Positions 54,233 through 62,857 are shown, counted from the stretch's first letter. The stretch is 64,000 nucleotides of DNA from Ampullimonas aquatilis (GCF_049675895.1 NZ_CP183834.1:1240001-1304000), one strand, 5' to 3'. Notes: a model not told the origin generated them from the letters alone. Numbers and translations: made by a program.

Positions 54233-55780
54233 ATGGCTCAACCGATCTCGCTGGCCCAATCGACTGACAAGACCGAACTGTTTTTACTGCCAGCGCTGGC
54301 TAATCGTCATGGTTTGATCACGGGCGCTACTGGTACGGGCAAGACAGTCACACTGCAAAAGCTGGCGGAGAGTTTTTCTGCGATTGGTGTACCGGTCTTT
54401 CTGGCCGACGTCAAAGGTGATCTGACGGGCATTGCCAATGCGGGTAGCGTTACCCCCAAAATGAAAGAACGCCTCACCATGCTGGCTGTGGATACCCCCA
54501 AGTTTATAGGTTGCCCGGTGACTTTGTGGGATGTGTTTGGCATTGGCGGCCACCCGGTACGCGCTACCATTTCTGATTTGGGCCCGCTGCTGTTGGGGCG
54601 CTTGCTCAATCTCAATGATACCCAGGAAGGCGTGCTGCAACTGGTTTTCAAGATCGCCGATGACAATGGCCTGTTGTTGCTGGACAGTAAGGACTTGCGC
54701 GCCATGCTGCAATACGTTGGTGAAAACGCCGCACAGTACCAGACTGAATACGGCAATATTTCTTCGGCTTCCATTGGCGCCATTCAGCGTGGTTTATTGG
54801 CCATTGAAGAGCAGGGTGGTGATCAGTTTTTTGGTGAGCCGATGCTCAATATCGACGACCTGATGCAAACCACCGACGGCAAGGGATTAGTCAATATTCT
54901 GATGGCTGACAAGCTGATGTCTTCGCCCAAGCTGTATTCCACTTTTTTGCTGTGGATGCTGTCGGAGTTGTTTGAGCATTTGCCTGAAGTGGGTGATCTG
55001 GACAAACCCAAGCTGGTGTTCTTTTTTGACGAAGCGCATCTGTTGTTTAATGAAGCACCCAAGTCATTGCTTGAAAAAATTGAGCAGGTGGTGCGCCTGA
55101 TTCGCTCCAAAGGGGTGGGTGTTTATTTTGTGACGCAAAACCCGCTCGACATTCCTGATACCGTGCTTGGTCAGTTGGGCAATCGCGTTCAGCATGCCCT
55201 GCGTGCCTTTACCCCACGGGATCAAAAAGCAGTCAAGTCGGCGGCTGAAACCATGCGCGCCAATCCCAAGTTCAGTACCGAGGCGGCGATTACCGAACTA
55301 GGTGTTGGTGAGGCACTGGTTTCTTTACTGGACGAAAAAGGTCGTCCCAATATTGTGGAACGGGCTTTTATTTTGCCGCCCGCCAGCCAGATTGGCCCGA
55401 TTGGCCAAGATGAACGTAAAGCCCTGATCGACAACTCAATTGTGGCGGGGGTTTATGAAAAAATCCTGGATCGCGAATCGGCTTATGAAAAACTCAAGGG
55501 TAAGGCGGTTGGTGGCGCCAATCAGGCACAGACACCGGCCAATGTCCCTGAAGAAGAACGCTCCATGGCCGACAAGATGAAAGATTCTTTAGGTGGCCTG
55601 TTTGGTGGCGGTAGTTCTGCGCCAGCACCGACAGCACGAGGGCGCGTCAGTCAGCGTGACAGTGTGGTGGAGTCCATGGCCAAATCAGCTGCTCGAGCCG
55701 TGGGCAGTCAGCTTGGTCGAGAAATCATTCGGGGTGTATTGGGTTCCATTTTAGGTGGAAGTGGCAGTCGTCGTCGTTAA
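54233..55780 (+). CDS. HerA-like ATPase (DUF853/YjgR type)
   Basis: This 515-residue ATPase has Walker A GATGTGKTVTL at about residue 32. DVKGDLTGIA follows, the Walker B is LVFFFDEAHLLF, and the LRAFTPRDQKAVKSAAETMR segment is typical of the YjgR/DUF853 branch of HerA. The tail is Gly/Ser/Arg-rich with repeats of Gly. The family is related to the DNA translocase HerA, but YjgR's role is not known. The ATG at 54233 has AGGA upstream; a shift to 54209 is less likely. Confidence 0.87.
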   Translation: MAQPISLAQSTDKTELFLLPALANRHGLITGATGTGKTVTLQKLAESFSAIGVPVFLADVKGDLTGIANAGSVTPKMKERLTMLAVDTPKFIGCPVTLWDVFGIGGHPVRATISDLGPLLLGRLLNLNDTQEGVLQLVFKIADDNGLLLLDSKDLRAMLQYVGENAAQYQTEYGNISSASIGAIQRGLLAIEEQGGDQFFGEPMLNIDDLMQTTDGKGLVNILMADKLMSSPKLYSTFLLWMLSELFEHLPEVGDLDKPKLVFFFDEAHLLFNEAPKSLLEKIEQVVRLIRSKGVGVYFVTQNPLDIPDTVLGQLGNRVQHALRAFTPRDQKAVKSAAETMRANPKFSTEAAITELGVGEALVSLLDEKGRPNIVERAFILPPASQIGPIGQDERKALIDNSIVAGVYEKILDRESAYEKLKGKAVGGANQAQTPANVPEEERSMADKMKDSLGGLFGGGSSAPAPTARGRVSQRDSVVESMAKSAARAVGSQLGREIIRGVLGSILGGSGSRRR

Positions 55781-55800
55781 GACTCGGTAAAACCAAAAGG

Positions 55801-55849
55801 AACGGCCATTTTCAAGATGTTTCATATATCGAAAATGGCCGTTTTTTTA
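55801..55849 (+). terminator. HerA-like gene terminator
   Basis: AACGGCCATTTTC and its complement are followed by T7. It is immediately followed by the fourth 80-bp repeat. Confidence 0.85.
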
Positions 55850-55850
55850 T

Positions 55851-55930
55851 GGGTAAAATAGGGGTATGTCTATAAACTATCTGCTTAAGTGTGTAAATGC
55901 TAAGCTTTAAAAATTACTATTGGATAGTAT
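55851..55930. repeat. 80-bp MITE-like repeat, copy 4 (decayed left end)
   Basis: TGCTTAAGTG (55882-55891) is followed after 34 bases by AGTAT at 55926-55930, the same 49-base distance as in copies 1 and 5. The left inverted end is not recognisable; the adjacent terminator may have replaced it. It lies 8 bp before the end of the TauE gene. Confidence 0.5.
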
Positions 55931-55937
55931 ATTTTGG

Positions 55938-56711
55938 TTAAAACGCAATCAGCTTGCCGCCCACCAAAACCAGCATCACAGCCAGCATGGGACGCAATAT
56001 GCGTTCGGGCACATGCGAAGCCAGATGGCTGCCAATGTAAATCCCGGGTAGAGAGCCGACCAAGAGCGATGCGAGCAGATGCCAGTCGACGCTGCCCAGC
56101 CACCAGTGACCCAAACCGGCTACCAGGGTGAGCGGAACAGCATGTGCCAGATCGGAACCGACAATGCGAATCGTCGGCAATTTAGGATACAGAAAAAACA
56201 GTACGGTGACGCCGAGTGCGCCCGCACCGACGGAAGAAATCGACACCAGAAAGCCCAATGCAGCGCCGGTGACGACCGTTTTCCAGGGATGATGAACCGT
56301 GTCCGGGTCATTGTTTTGCGCCCAGTTTTTCAGACGTTTGCGCAGGATCAGCGCGGCCGATGTCAGTAGCAGGGCACCGCCCAGCGAGGTGGTAATTACC
56401 TTGGATGCTGCTCCCAGGCCACCGGGAGCAAGTTGATGGACCACCAATAAAGTGAGCGCTGCAGCGGGCAGGCTACCGTAGGCGAGCAGACGCACGATGC
56501 GCCAATCGACCGTGCCTTTGCGGGCATGCACCCAAGTGCCACCCGATTTGGTGATGGCTGCATAAAGCAGATCGGTACCCACTGCGGTGGCAGGATGAAT
56601 ACCAAATAACAAAACGAGCAGCGGTGTCATCAGTGAGCCACCACCAACGCCGGTGAGGCCAACAATAGCGCCGACCACAAAGCCGGAAAGTGATTGTGCA
56701 AAATCGATCAT
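55938..56711 (-). CDS. Sulfite exporter TauE/SafE-family permease
   Basis: This 257-residue protein has about eight membrane helices. An early GFVVGAIVGLTGVGGGSLMTPLLVLLFG and a later repeat ALGFLVSISSVGAGALGVTVLFF are the paired half-motifs of TauE/SafE. Members export sulfite, sulfolactate or other small anions; the substrate here is not determinable. ATG at 56711. The downstream gene is the converging HerA-like gene. Confidence 0.9.
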   Translation of the reverse strand: MIDFAQSLSGFVVGAIVGLTGVGGGSLMTPLLVLLFGIHPATAVGTDLLYAAITKSGGTWVHARKGTVDWRIVRLLAYGSLPAAALTLLVVHQLAPGGLGAASKVITTSLGGALLLTSAALILRKRLKNWAQNNDPDTVHHPWKTVVTGAALGFLVSISSVGAGALGVTVLFFLYPKLPTIRIVGSDLAHAVPLTLVAGLGHWWLGSVDWHLLASLLVGSLPGIYIGSHLASHVPERILRPMLAVMLVLVGGKLIAF

Positions 56712-57360
56712 AAGAATTCCAAATAATTGTGGTGGATTCTAATGACAATTTTTTATAACAAGAAATGTTTTGTAGTTGTGTCCTAATAGCTGTAGGTTAT
56801 GAAGTGCTTTATTTTCAATCGCCAAGATGCCAAGGCAAGATTGAAGGTCAAAAGTTTTTTCACCACCAAGACACAAAGAACACCAAGTCAAAAGTGCTTT
56901 GAGCGTTTTGATACCTGTACGGGGACAGCACTTTTTCTTTATTTATGATGCTTTGTTCCCAGACTACGCAGTGAGCAGCGCTACTTGATTTCAGATTTTC
57001 TTAGTGCGTTTCGTGATGGCTTTGTGTCTTGGTGGTGATAGAGAGTTGTCTTTCCTTGGCATCTTGGCGGTTCAAACCATCGCCTTTCACAGCAAAATTG
57101 AATCAAAACGTGAATAAACGGGCAAAAATAGCCTGCCGTCCTACTTTGGACTGGGTATCGAATTTGCTATTGTTTTACCTAACGGATAGGTAACGCAGTT
57201 TATGGTCTGAAGTGAAGCAGTTGGGTAACAGTGTTGGCCACAGCAAAGTTGCAACGTATGTGCAGCCCCCTATAAGCAGTGCTATAGGCAGCTTTGCGAA
57301 TGCTAAAGAACTGCCAAATCACTTCAGGAGCAGATTTCTTCAGCCAAGTGAGGTGTGTCC
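56712..57360. other. Intergenic region with a long hairpin repeat (650 bp)
   Basis: The only structure is the repeat at 56820-57069. The rest, including 57070-57360, holds short AT runs and the leader of the AAA ATPase gene. No RNA gene or frame is convincing. Confidence 0.4.
56820..57069 (+). repeat. Long hairpin repeat of the CACCACAAAGACAC type, copy 3
   Basis: This copy has two nested perfect arms. The outer 16 bp are CGCCAAGATGCCAAGG at 56820-56835 against 57054-57069. The inner 18 bp are CACCACCAAGACACAAAG at 56861-56878 against 57020-57037. The interior is homologous to copy 1 in inverse orientation. The outer arms are not seen in copies 1 and 2. Confidence 0.75.
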
Positions 57361-58317
57361 ATGTCGATTCCCGTTGCCGGTTTTAAAGACGTTTATCATA
57401 TCCACCATGTCGAGCAAGCCCTCGACAACCTGACTGAGTCGGCTAACGAAGCCTTGCGCTCGACTTACCAGAAAATGCTGCAAACTGGTGGTCAGCGCTT
57501 CACCATCAAGCCTTCTGCCTTGCCAGATATGGATGATCTGTTTGATGATCTACCCAACTTTGCTGAACCACTGCACGACATCCGCAAGCAACTGGCGCTC
57601 TGTGTGGAAAGTAAAGATCCGCTCGAACTCACGCCCATGCTGTTTCTGGGCGAGCCCGGCATTGGTAAAACCCATTTTGCCAAACGCATTGCCCATTTGC
57701 TCGGTACTGGTCATTGCATGATCAGCATGAGTTCCTTGACTGCGGGTTGGGTGTTGTCAGGCTCGTCTTCACAATGGAAAAACGCCAAACCAGGCAAGGT
57801 GTTTGAAACTCTGGTCAATGGCGACTATGCCAATCCGGTGATGCTGGTCGATGAAATCGACAAAGCTGGTGGGGATTCGCAATATGACCCGCTGGGTGCG
57901 CTATATAGCTTGCTGGAACACGATACTGCCAAAAACTTTGTCGACGAGTTTGCTGAAGTGCCGATCGACACCAGCGAAATTGTCTGGATTGCCACGGCCA
58001 ACGAAGCGCGTTCAATTCCTGAGCCCATTCTCAACCGTATGAATGTGTACGAAATCATGCCACCCGACGCCGAAGGTTCGCGTCGCATTGCGGCTGTCAT
58101 TTACGCAGAAATCCGCAATGGCCATGATTGGGGCAAGCAATTTCCCGAACAGTTGTGCGATGCTGCGCTGGAAAAGATTGCCGAGTTCAAACCCCGCGAT
58201 ATGCGCCGCCTGCTGGTGAGTGCCTTTGGGACGGCTAAACTGGCGCGCCGCGACAAGGTTTTGCCAGAGGATATTTCGTCAGAACGTCAGGGTAAAAAAG
58301 CGCGGATTGGGTTTTAG
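57361..58317 (+). CDS. AAA family ATPase (Lon-like core, no protease)
   Basis: This 318-residue protein has one AAA domain: Walker A GEPGIGKTHF, Walker B VMLVDEIDKAGG, sensor-1 IATANEA and an Arg-finger-type IPEPILNRM. The spacing and SLTAGWVLSGSSSQWKNAKPGKVFE resemble the ATPase core of Lon, yet the Ser/Lys protease domain and the N-domain are absent. The final part is the small helical AAA lid with a basic tail. The ATG at 57361 has GAGG upstream; GTG 57355 is less likely. The partner is unknown; it stands alone. Confidence 0.8.
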   Translation: MSIPVAGFKDVYHIHHVEQALDNLTESANEALRSTYQKMLQTGGQRFTIKPSALPDMDDLFDDLPNFAEPLHDIRKQLALCVESKDPLELTPMLFLGEPGIGKTHFAKRIAHLLGTGHCMISMSSLTAGWVLSGSSSQWKNAKPGKVFETLVNGDYANPVMLVDEIDKAGGDSQYDPLGALYSLLEHDTAKNFVDEFAEVPIDTSEIVWIATANEARSIPEPILNRMNVYEIMPPDAEGSRRIAAVIYAEIRNGHDWGKQFPEQLCDAALEKIAEFKPRDMRRLLVSAFGTAKLARRDKVLPEDISSERQGKKARIGF

Positions 58318-58529
58318 CGGAATGGTTAGCTGCTAAGGGCGTGGAAAGGGGCAAGTTGGCAGAACCTTGCCGCCTTGCCCTAATTACTTGGTTGGCTCGG
58401 TTCTAATGGGTTAATTTGTCACTGACCCTATTTTCAATGTTGGCGTCCGAATTGATCCGACAGTCAGGCTGGGGCACGGAGGGCGGTATTGCCTCGCCGC
58501 GGCGAACCTAGGGTTGAGTTGTGAAAGGG

Positions 58530-58864
58530 CTAGTCATCGGTTAGCTCAACTATGACACCCATCGAGGATGCCTTGAAAAGGCTGACTGGCATTGATGCGG
58601 AACGCACAATCTTCAAATTGGTAGCCGATTGCCATACTGTCCGTACCTGACTTCCTCCCTCAGGTGCTTGAAAAAGCATTTCACTTCTAACGCCATTTTT
58701 TAGCCATACCTCAATAGCGGGTGAATCTCCACCAAAGTGCGAACCGTATACAACTTCTTTAACTTATGCGACGTAATTTCCTTGGGGCGACTCTGTGGAG
58801 GATAGCTCGTTCACTTCTGTCGACCTAGAGCATGCCGACATCGTGATCGAACAAGCGACAGCAT
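58530..58864 (-). pseudogene. Broken lipoprotein-like integron cassette gene
   Basis: On the minus strand, after an ATG at 58864 with AGAGG upstream, a +1 shift leads into VACSITMSACSRSTEVNE, which looks like a lipobox. The frame then has NELSSTESPQGNYVA, a TAA at 58764-58766, and 77 more residues (VKEVVYGSHFGGDSP... to TDD-stop at 58530). The text before and after the stop fits one protein. It is the third gene of the cassette array and sits directly after an attC site on its 5' side, with no recognisable attC of its own. Confidence 0.55.
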
Positions 58865-58888
58865 ATGCAAAAGTGAACCACCTCTAAA

Positions 58889-58950
58889 GCCTAACGCCTG
58901 ACATAAGCGGTGTGCCGCAGGCACGTCGCTTGATGGAAATGTTAGGCGCC
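58889..58950 (-). other. Integron attC site 1
   Basis: The element is bounded by GCCTAAC (58889-58895) and GTTAGGC (58941-58947), which pair, with a long imperfect palindrome between (ATAAGCGG...CACGTCGCTTGATGG). It lies right at the 3' end of the protease gene and separates it from the broken cassette. Its orientation agrees with genes on the minus strand. Confidence 0.85.
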
Positions 58951-58951
58951 T

Positions 58952-59815
58952 TTAAGAACTGCAATTATCATTTCCTCCACTCTGGAGCGTCACTGAATCA
59001 CCAGCTAGTTTCTCGGCTGCACGCTTGACGCAAATAGCTTCAGCGGCGACTTCCGCTATTAAGCTTGTGTGCCAAACATGACCTAGGTCCGAATCTTTGT
59101 TGACCCGCCCTGAATAAAGACCAAGAAATTGTGCCGCAGGATTGCCCGACACTACTGTTTGAAATCTGCCATCCTTTATGGTGCGATAGCCGGCTGGTCG
59201 GTATGCGACCACCGCAGCACCGGATTGACCTTGTCGTGTTCTGCAATCTATTAAGAAGGTGGGCTTATCGGCCGTAATCAGCCCAATTTCTTGGGCAACA
59301 AAGCCGGTGGCCCAAACCGGGAGCTTGCCACTTGAGGAGAGGCCGAAGGGATATCCAATAACGCTCACTGTGTCCCCAGGGCCAACGAAGACATCTGGCT
59401 CATCGGCTTGCCGCTCCAAGTAAAAAGGAAGACAAAAAACATCATTTCCCCATTTTAAATTGAGAGCAACAACGTCTGCCTTCTCTTTTAGGACTGGGTG
59501 TTCCACCCACCATTTGCTTCCATCCGGCCTGAATAGCGGCAGCTTGACTATGCGCCATTCCGGAAACGGATCGGAGTTCTTTATGAAATGAATCGAAATA
59601 TGATCTGGAACGACCGCTGTGTTGCTAAGACACTTCCCTGTTATAGCGTCAAGGCCTGTAACGTTGTGGCGCGCCGTGATAACAACACAATCGGACTCTC
59701 GATTGGCCGCCACCAAGAATGCTGTTCCAGAGGCGAGCACAGTATCGCCGAAGCACAGTTCTACATAGAGTGCTTGGAGTGTTGGCTTTTCAAAATGCAG
59801 TAGCGGATTTTTCAC
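58952..59815 (-). CDS. Trypsin-like serine protease in an integron cassette
   Basis: This 287-residue protein has the trypsin-fold catalytic set: His50 (ITARHNV), Asp114 (KADVVALNL) and Ser198 (RQGQSGAAVV). It has no signal peptide or PDZ domain, so it is presumably cytoplasmic. The start is a GTG at 59815 with a weak ribosome-binding site, common for cassette genes. The stop at 58952 abuts attC site 1 and attC site 2 lies 23 bp upstream of the start, so the gene fills one cassette. The substrate is unknown; a stress or defence role is possible but not shown. Confidence 0.75.
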   Translation of the reverse strand: MKNPLLHFEKPTLQALYVELCFGDTVLASGTAFLVAANRESDCVVITARHNVTGLDAITGKCLSNTAVVPDHISIHFIKNSDPFPEWRIVKLPLFRPDGSKWWVEHPVLKEKADVVALNLKWGNDVFCLPFYLERQADEPDVFVGPGDTVSVIGYPFGLSSSGKLPVWATGFVAQEIGLITADKPTFLIDCRTRQGQSGAAVVAYRPAGYRTIKDGRFQTVVSGNPAAQFLGLYSGRVNKDSDLGHVWHTSLIAEVAAEAICVKRAAEKLAGDSVTLQSGGNDNCSS

Positions 59816-59837
59816 GTTCTCGGATTACAAACAAGGC

Positions 59838-59906
59838 GCCTAACGTTTGACATGAGCTGCATGACCCGGCTTGCCGGGGCATGTCAGCTTGATGGAAGGG
59901 TTAGGT
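59838..59906 (-). other. Integron attC site 2
   Basis: GCCTAAC (59838-59844) and GTTAGGT (59900-59906) flank a palindrome with stem ACATGAGCTG...CATGTCAGCTTGATGG. It lies at the 3' end of the GNAT gene. It is a second, different sequence with the same folding plan as site 1. Confidence 0.85.
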
Positions 59907-59907
59907 G

Positions 59908-60417
59908 TCACTGGGCTTCCGGACATTGCGAGGCGAGCTTGCTCACCTTTGGTTCGGATAGCCTAAAGCTGAGCCTCTCGACTACCTGCTCTGCGCCAAC
60001 ACTTTTGTAGAAAGCAATACCCTTCGCATTTGATACTTTCACTGGCCAGTCGATTCGGAGGCACCCGTTCTCGGCGGCGTGGCGCGCTACCCATGACATT
60101 AACGCCCGCCCGGCACCCTTGCTTCGCATTGATGATCGAACATACAACTCTTTCAGTTGGCAGTGCTTGCGCTTTTCAGGGACGAAATCAACCAGCGAGA
60201 AAACCAATGTGATCGCTGCGAACCCTATAACAACACCATCATCGAGAGAGCAAACCACCAATTGATGAGGCGAACTTGGCGACAGCAGATTCTCCAGTAG
60301 GTGCTCTCGAATGACTTCGTGAGAGATGGCTGCGCCATGGTTGTAGTAAGCGTGAATTTCGGCAAGAAGATCGATCATCGACTCGTGCTGATCTTCGCGT
60401 AGCAGCTGAACTCGCAT
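59908..60417 (-). CDS. GNAT N-acetyltransferase in an integron cassette
   Basis: This 169-residue protein has the GNAT core: VIGFAAITLVFS, then HCQLKELYVRSSMRSKGAGRALMSWVARHA (acetyl-CoA binding loop, roughly R-x-x-G-x-G/A) and IDWPVKVSNAKGIAFYKSVGA. Acceptor not predictable. The ATG at 60417 is just 20 bp from a GCCTAAC half-site at 60437. It is the first gene of the array when read on the minus strand; the gene ends at attC site 2. Confidence 0.85.
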   Translation of the reverse strand: MRVQLLREDQHESMIDLLAEIHAYYNHGAAISHEVIREHLLENLLSPSSPHQLVVCSLDDGVVIGFAAITLVFSLVDFVPEKRKHCQLKELYVRSSMRSKGAGRALMSWVARHAAENGCLRIDWPVKVSNAKGIAFYKSVGAEQVVERLSFRLSEPKVSKLASQCPEAQ

Positions 60418-60436
60418 TGGTAGTGGCTCTTGTGAC

Positions 60437-60443
60437 GCCTAAC
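60437..60443 (-). other. Residual attC half-site at the array edge
   Basis: GCCTAACGTTAAATG on the plus strand is the 3' half-site motif of attC (GTTAGGC on the minus strand), but no matching partner is found in the next 200 bp. It probably marks the truncated end of a preceding cassette or the array border. Confidence 0.6.
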
Positions 60444-60847
60444 GTTAAATGTATGTATCGAATTGTAACGGTGCGGGTTGTCTAAATCAAGCGTAGTGCC
60501 TGTTTCCTATTGGTTAATCATCATTTCATATTCGATACCCATTTTTATTCAACCTAAATTTTTGCAGATGGATGTTTAGCCACAACCTCAGCTGGTAGGC
60601 GGCTTGATCGGTGGGTGGCTGTATTCATGGCAGGAATTACGCAATACTATTTGTGCGGATGTTGTAGTTGGACGCAGCATTAGGTCTTTGTGATGACCCG
60701 CATACCCAACTAGGGCTAAGGGTGGTGCAGTTTTACCTTATCGGGCGGTTTGTCAGAAGGTGATCGCGGTTACTTCGCTATAGGTGGCTATTTTTTATTT
60801 GAATTTTAAATTGATCACTGGTTAGGCTGGTGTGGATATTTAAATTT
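60444..60847. other. Intergenic region of about 400 bp
   Basis: No reliable gene. A short plus-strand stretch (GGWLYSWQELRN, about 60616-60651) is open for a few residues only. It could be the remains of another cassette. Confidence 0.3.
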
Positions 60848-61333
60848 TCAATCTTTTGTAAAGGTGTAGCCCATCGGTAAAAAGCCGGGTGGCAACTTTT
60901 GTCGGGACTCCCTGGGGATGAAGCCTTGGGCTTGATAAAACGCAACCGCACTGGGCGTGGAAACCAGATAGAGCGCGCCGATGGCACTGCGGTGGCGGCA
61001 GGCATCCAGCGCTTGCTGGGTTAATTGCTTGCCAAGTCCGGTGCCGCGATGTGAGTCAGTCACAAACAGACTGCAAAAATTCCAGAAATTTCTGACCAGC
61101 ACAACACCCACAATGGCCAAACCATCGGTGGCAACCAGATGGACGCAACTCTCTGGCCAGCGCCGCCAGTAGCGCAGGTTGGTGGTGACATGAACAATGG
61201 TTTCACTCTGATAAGCCGGGTCTATCGTCTCGTGGATGACGCGTACCATCATGTCAAAAATGGCGTCGTTGTCTTCGATAGTGGCTGGCCGGAACTGGGG
61301 CGCCATGGGATGTAAAGCATGATGTAAACGCAT
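60848..61333 (-). CDS. GNAT N-acetyltransferase
   Basis: This 161-residue protein has FRPATIEDNDAIFDMM at the N-terminus, then VVLVRNFWNFCSLFVTDSHRGTGLGKQLTQQAL. The RGTGLG loop is the acetyl-CoA pyrophosphate site, followed by YLVSTPSAVAFYQAQGF. Unlike the other GNAT gene it has no attC site. ATG at 61333. Acceptor unknown. Confidence 0.87.
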   Translation of the reverse strand: MRLHHALHPMAPQFRPATIEDNDAIFDMMVRVIHETIDPAYQSETIVHVTTNLRYWRRWPESCVHLVATDGLAIVGVVLVRNFWNFCSLFVTDSHRGTGLGKQLTQQALDACRHRSAIGALYLVSTPSAVAFYQAQGFIPRESRQKLPPGFLPMGYTFTKD

Positions 61334-61468
61334 TCAAATATAGCCAAACACGGTGCATAAATCAAATGCCTCGTGATCCATCAAGCCAAGAAAATGAGGG
61401 TCAATTTTTGTCGGCAAGGTGGGCTTTATTTGCATGCTTGACGTACTGTCGGATTCTGCCAAAAAGTC

Positions 61469-61548
61469 TATTTTTAAAGGAGTATATGAATAAATTGGTT
61501 GCTTAAGTGCTTATTAATTGGTCTTGTAAAATTACTGGTTGGTAGTAT
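61469..61548. repeat. 80-bp MITE-like repeat, copy 5 (decayed left end)
   Basis: TGCTTAAGTG (61500-61509) is 49 bases before the end of AGTAT at 61544-61548. The right part ATTACTGGTTGGTAGTAT aligns with ATTACTATTGGATAGTAT of copy 4. It lies 11 bp before the end of the NRDE gene. Confidence 0.55.
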
Positions 61549-61559
61549 GTTGCTGATGT

Positions 61560-62558
61560 TTATTGCTGCAAGCAAAACTGTTCGCTACGATCTTGCCACG
61601 CCAGCTCAGGCTGGTTGACCACGGTTTGTGGAAAAAATGTCCGTTCGGTCAGGCAAACATTCCCGTATCGATCCACCGTTAATGCGGTTGTCGAGCGGGT
61701 GCCATAGGCCATTTCTTCTGAATGGATGAAGGCTGCAGAGAGCATGCGCTCCATCGTCAATGGCACGCCCGTAGCGGGCAGGTCGGCATCTGCCGCGGTG
61801 CGTCGGTCGGCCAGTAACTGCAACAATGCTTGATGCAATTGTGTCGTCCCAGTTTCAGTTGATGATTCCTTGAGGGTGCCAGGTTGCGCAGGCCTCATCC
61901 AATCCGACATGAAATCTTGCAGGGCTTGTCGACGTTGGCGTACTTTAGGCCAGGGTGTGTCGAGCTGCCCATTGGACAAGCCATGCCAACCGTCACTGAC
62001 GCTTTGTAAGCTGGCTAATAACTGGTCAGCATTCGGCCTGGAACTGTGCGATGAGGATGTATTAGCAGCGATGTCGCTCAGGGTTTCGGCGGCGTCATGT
62101 TGAGTGTGTACCCGGTTGCCAAACCAGTGCCATTGCAGGGTGTGCAAATCACCCATCAGCAGATTAAAGCCTTCATATTGCTCACACCAGGGATGCCATG
62201 CGTTGGCGGCATCCTGTTGCCAGTCTACAAATTGATTGGCGGTTTGCTGCTCGCGAAGATAAGCGGCTACCAGTTCACCGCGTGAAGGTTTGCTGCTTTT
62301 GGAAATGCGCAGGGTTTCGCGAAAATTGGTCAGTGCGGCAAAGCGGCCGGAGCGGGTGACGCCCATCCAGGTGCCACCGCCTTGTAAATCGCGGCCAGCC
62401 AATAACGCATCGGCATGTGCTGTGGGATTTGCTGGTGTTGGTTGAGTTGGCCACCAGGCGAGTGGCGCTGTGGGGCGGGCATAAAACTCGTCACGATTGG
62501 CCACCAAGACCAGTGGGTAGTCGTCATGGGCGCGCAGCCCAAATACGATCAGGCACAT
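61560..62558 (-). CDS. NRDE-family protein (TANGO2-like)
   Basis: This 332-residue protein starts MCLIVFGLRAHDDYPLVLVANRDEFYARPTAPLAWW, with the NRDE motif that names the family. LLAGRDLQGGGTWMGVTRSGRFAALTNFRE follows, and the C-terminal GTRSTTALTVDRYGNVCLTERTF is typical. TANGO2 is linked to lipid or haem handling in eukaryotes; the bacterial role is unknown. Its start overlaps the DUF4936 gene end by 10 bp, so the two are translationally linked. Confidence 0.88.
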   Translation of the reverse strand: MCLIVFGLRAHDDYPLVLVANRDEFYARPTAPLAWWPTQPTPANPTAHADALLAGRDLQGGGTWMGVTRSGRFAALTNFRETLRISKSSKPSRGELVAAYLREQQTANQFVDWQQDAANAWHPWCEQYEGFNLLMGDLHTLQWHWFGNRVHTQHDAAETLSDIAANTSSSHSSRPNADQLLASLQSVSDGWHGLSNGQLDTPWPKVRQRRQALQDFMSDWMRPAQPGTLKESSTETGTTQLHQALLQLLADRRTAADADLPATGVPLTMERMLSAAFIHSEEMAYGTRSTTALTVDRYGNVCLTERTFFPQTVVNQPELAWQDRSEQFCLQQ

Positions 62559-62857
62559 GCGGTGCGCAAGGCCTCCAGTGCATTGGTTTCAATAAATGCT
62601 TCGGTATGGCGGGGGCTGGCCACGCGATAGGCAAAGCCGGTCTGAATCAAGGCTTGCTTGAGCCGTGCTTCAAAATCATCGGGCAGGTTTTCAAAGACCT
62701 CCATCCAGGTTACCAGATTATCTGTGGCATCCGGGCTGGCCGGGCGGCGCATTAAACGACCCCGATGATTGAGCAGATTGACGAGCTGGGCAAAGGCAGT
62801 CTGCACGGTATCAGCCAGTTCGGGGCGGGTTTTGTAGTAAATGTACAAGTGGCGCAT
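62549..62857 (-). CDS. DUF4936-family protein
   Basis: This protein of about 102 residues starts MRHLYIYYKTRPELADTV and has RPASPDATDNLVTWMEVFENLPDDF, the DUF4936 pattern seen in Betaproteobacteria next to ygfZ. It looks like a small alpha/beta ferredoxin-like fold. Function unknown. The longer frame to 62998 adds a poor N-terminus; the ATG at 62857 fits the family length. Confidence 0.8.
   Translation of the reverse strand: MRHLYIYYKTRPELADTVQTAFAQLVNLLNHRGRLMRRPASPDATDNLVTWMEVFENLPDDFEARLKQALIQTGFAYRVASPRHTEAFIETNALEALRTACA

Noticed and set aside
58318..58529. Possible further attC site beyond the broken cassette
   Set aside because: A GC-rich palindrome (TCGCCGCGGCGA) is present but no paired GCCTAAC/GTTAGGC ends are found.
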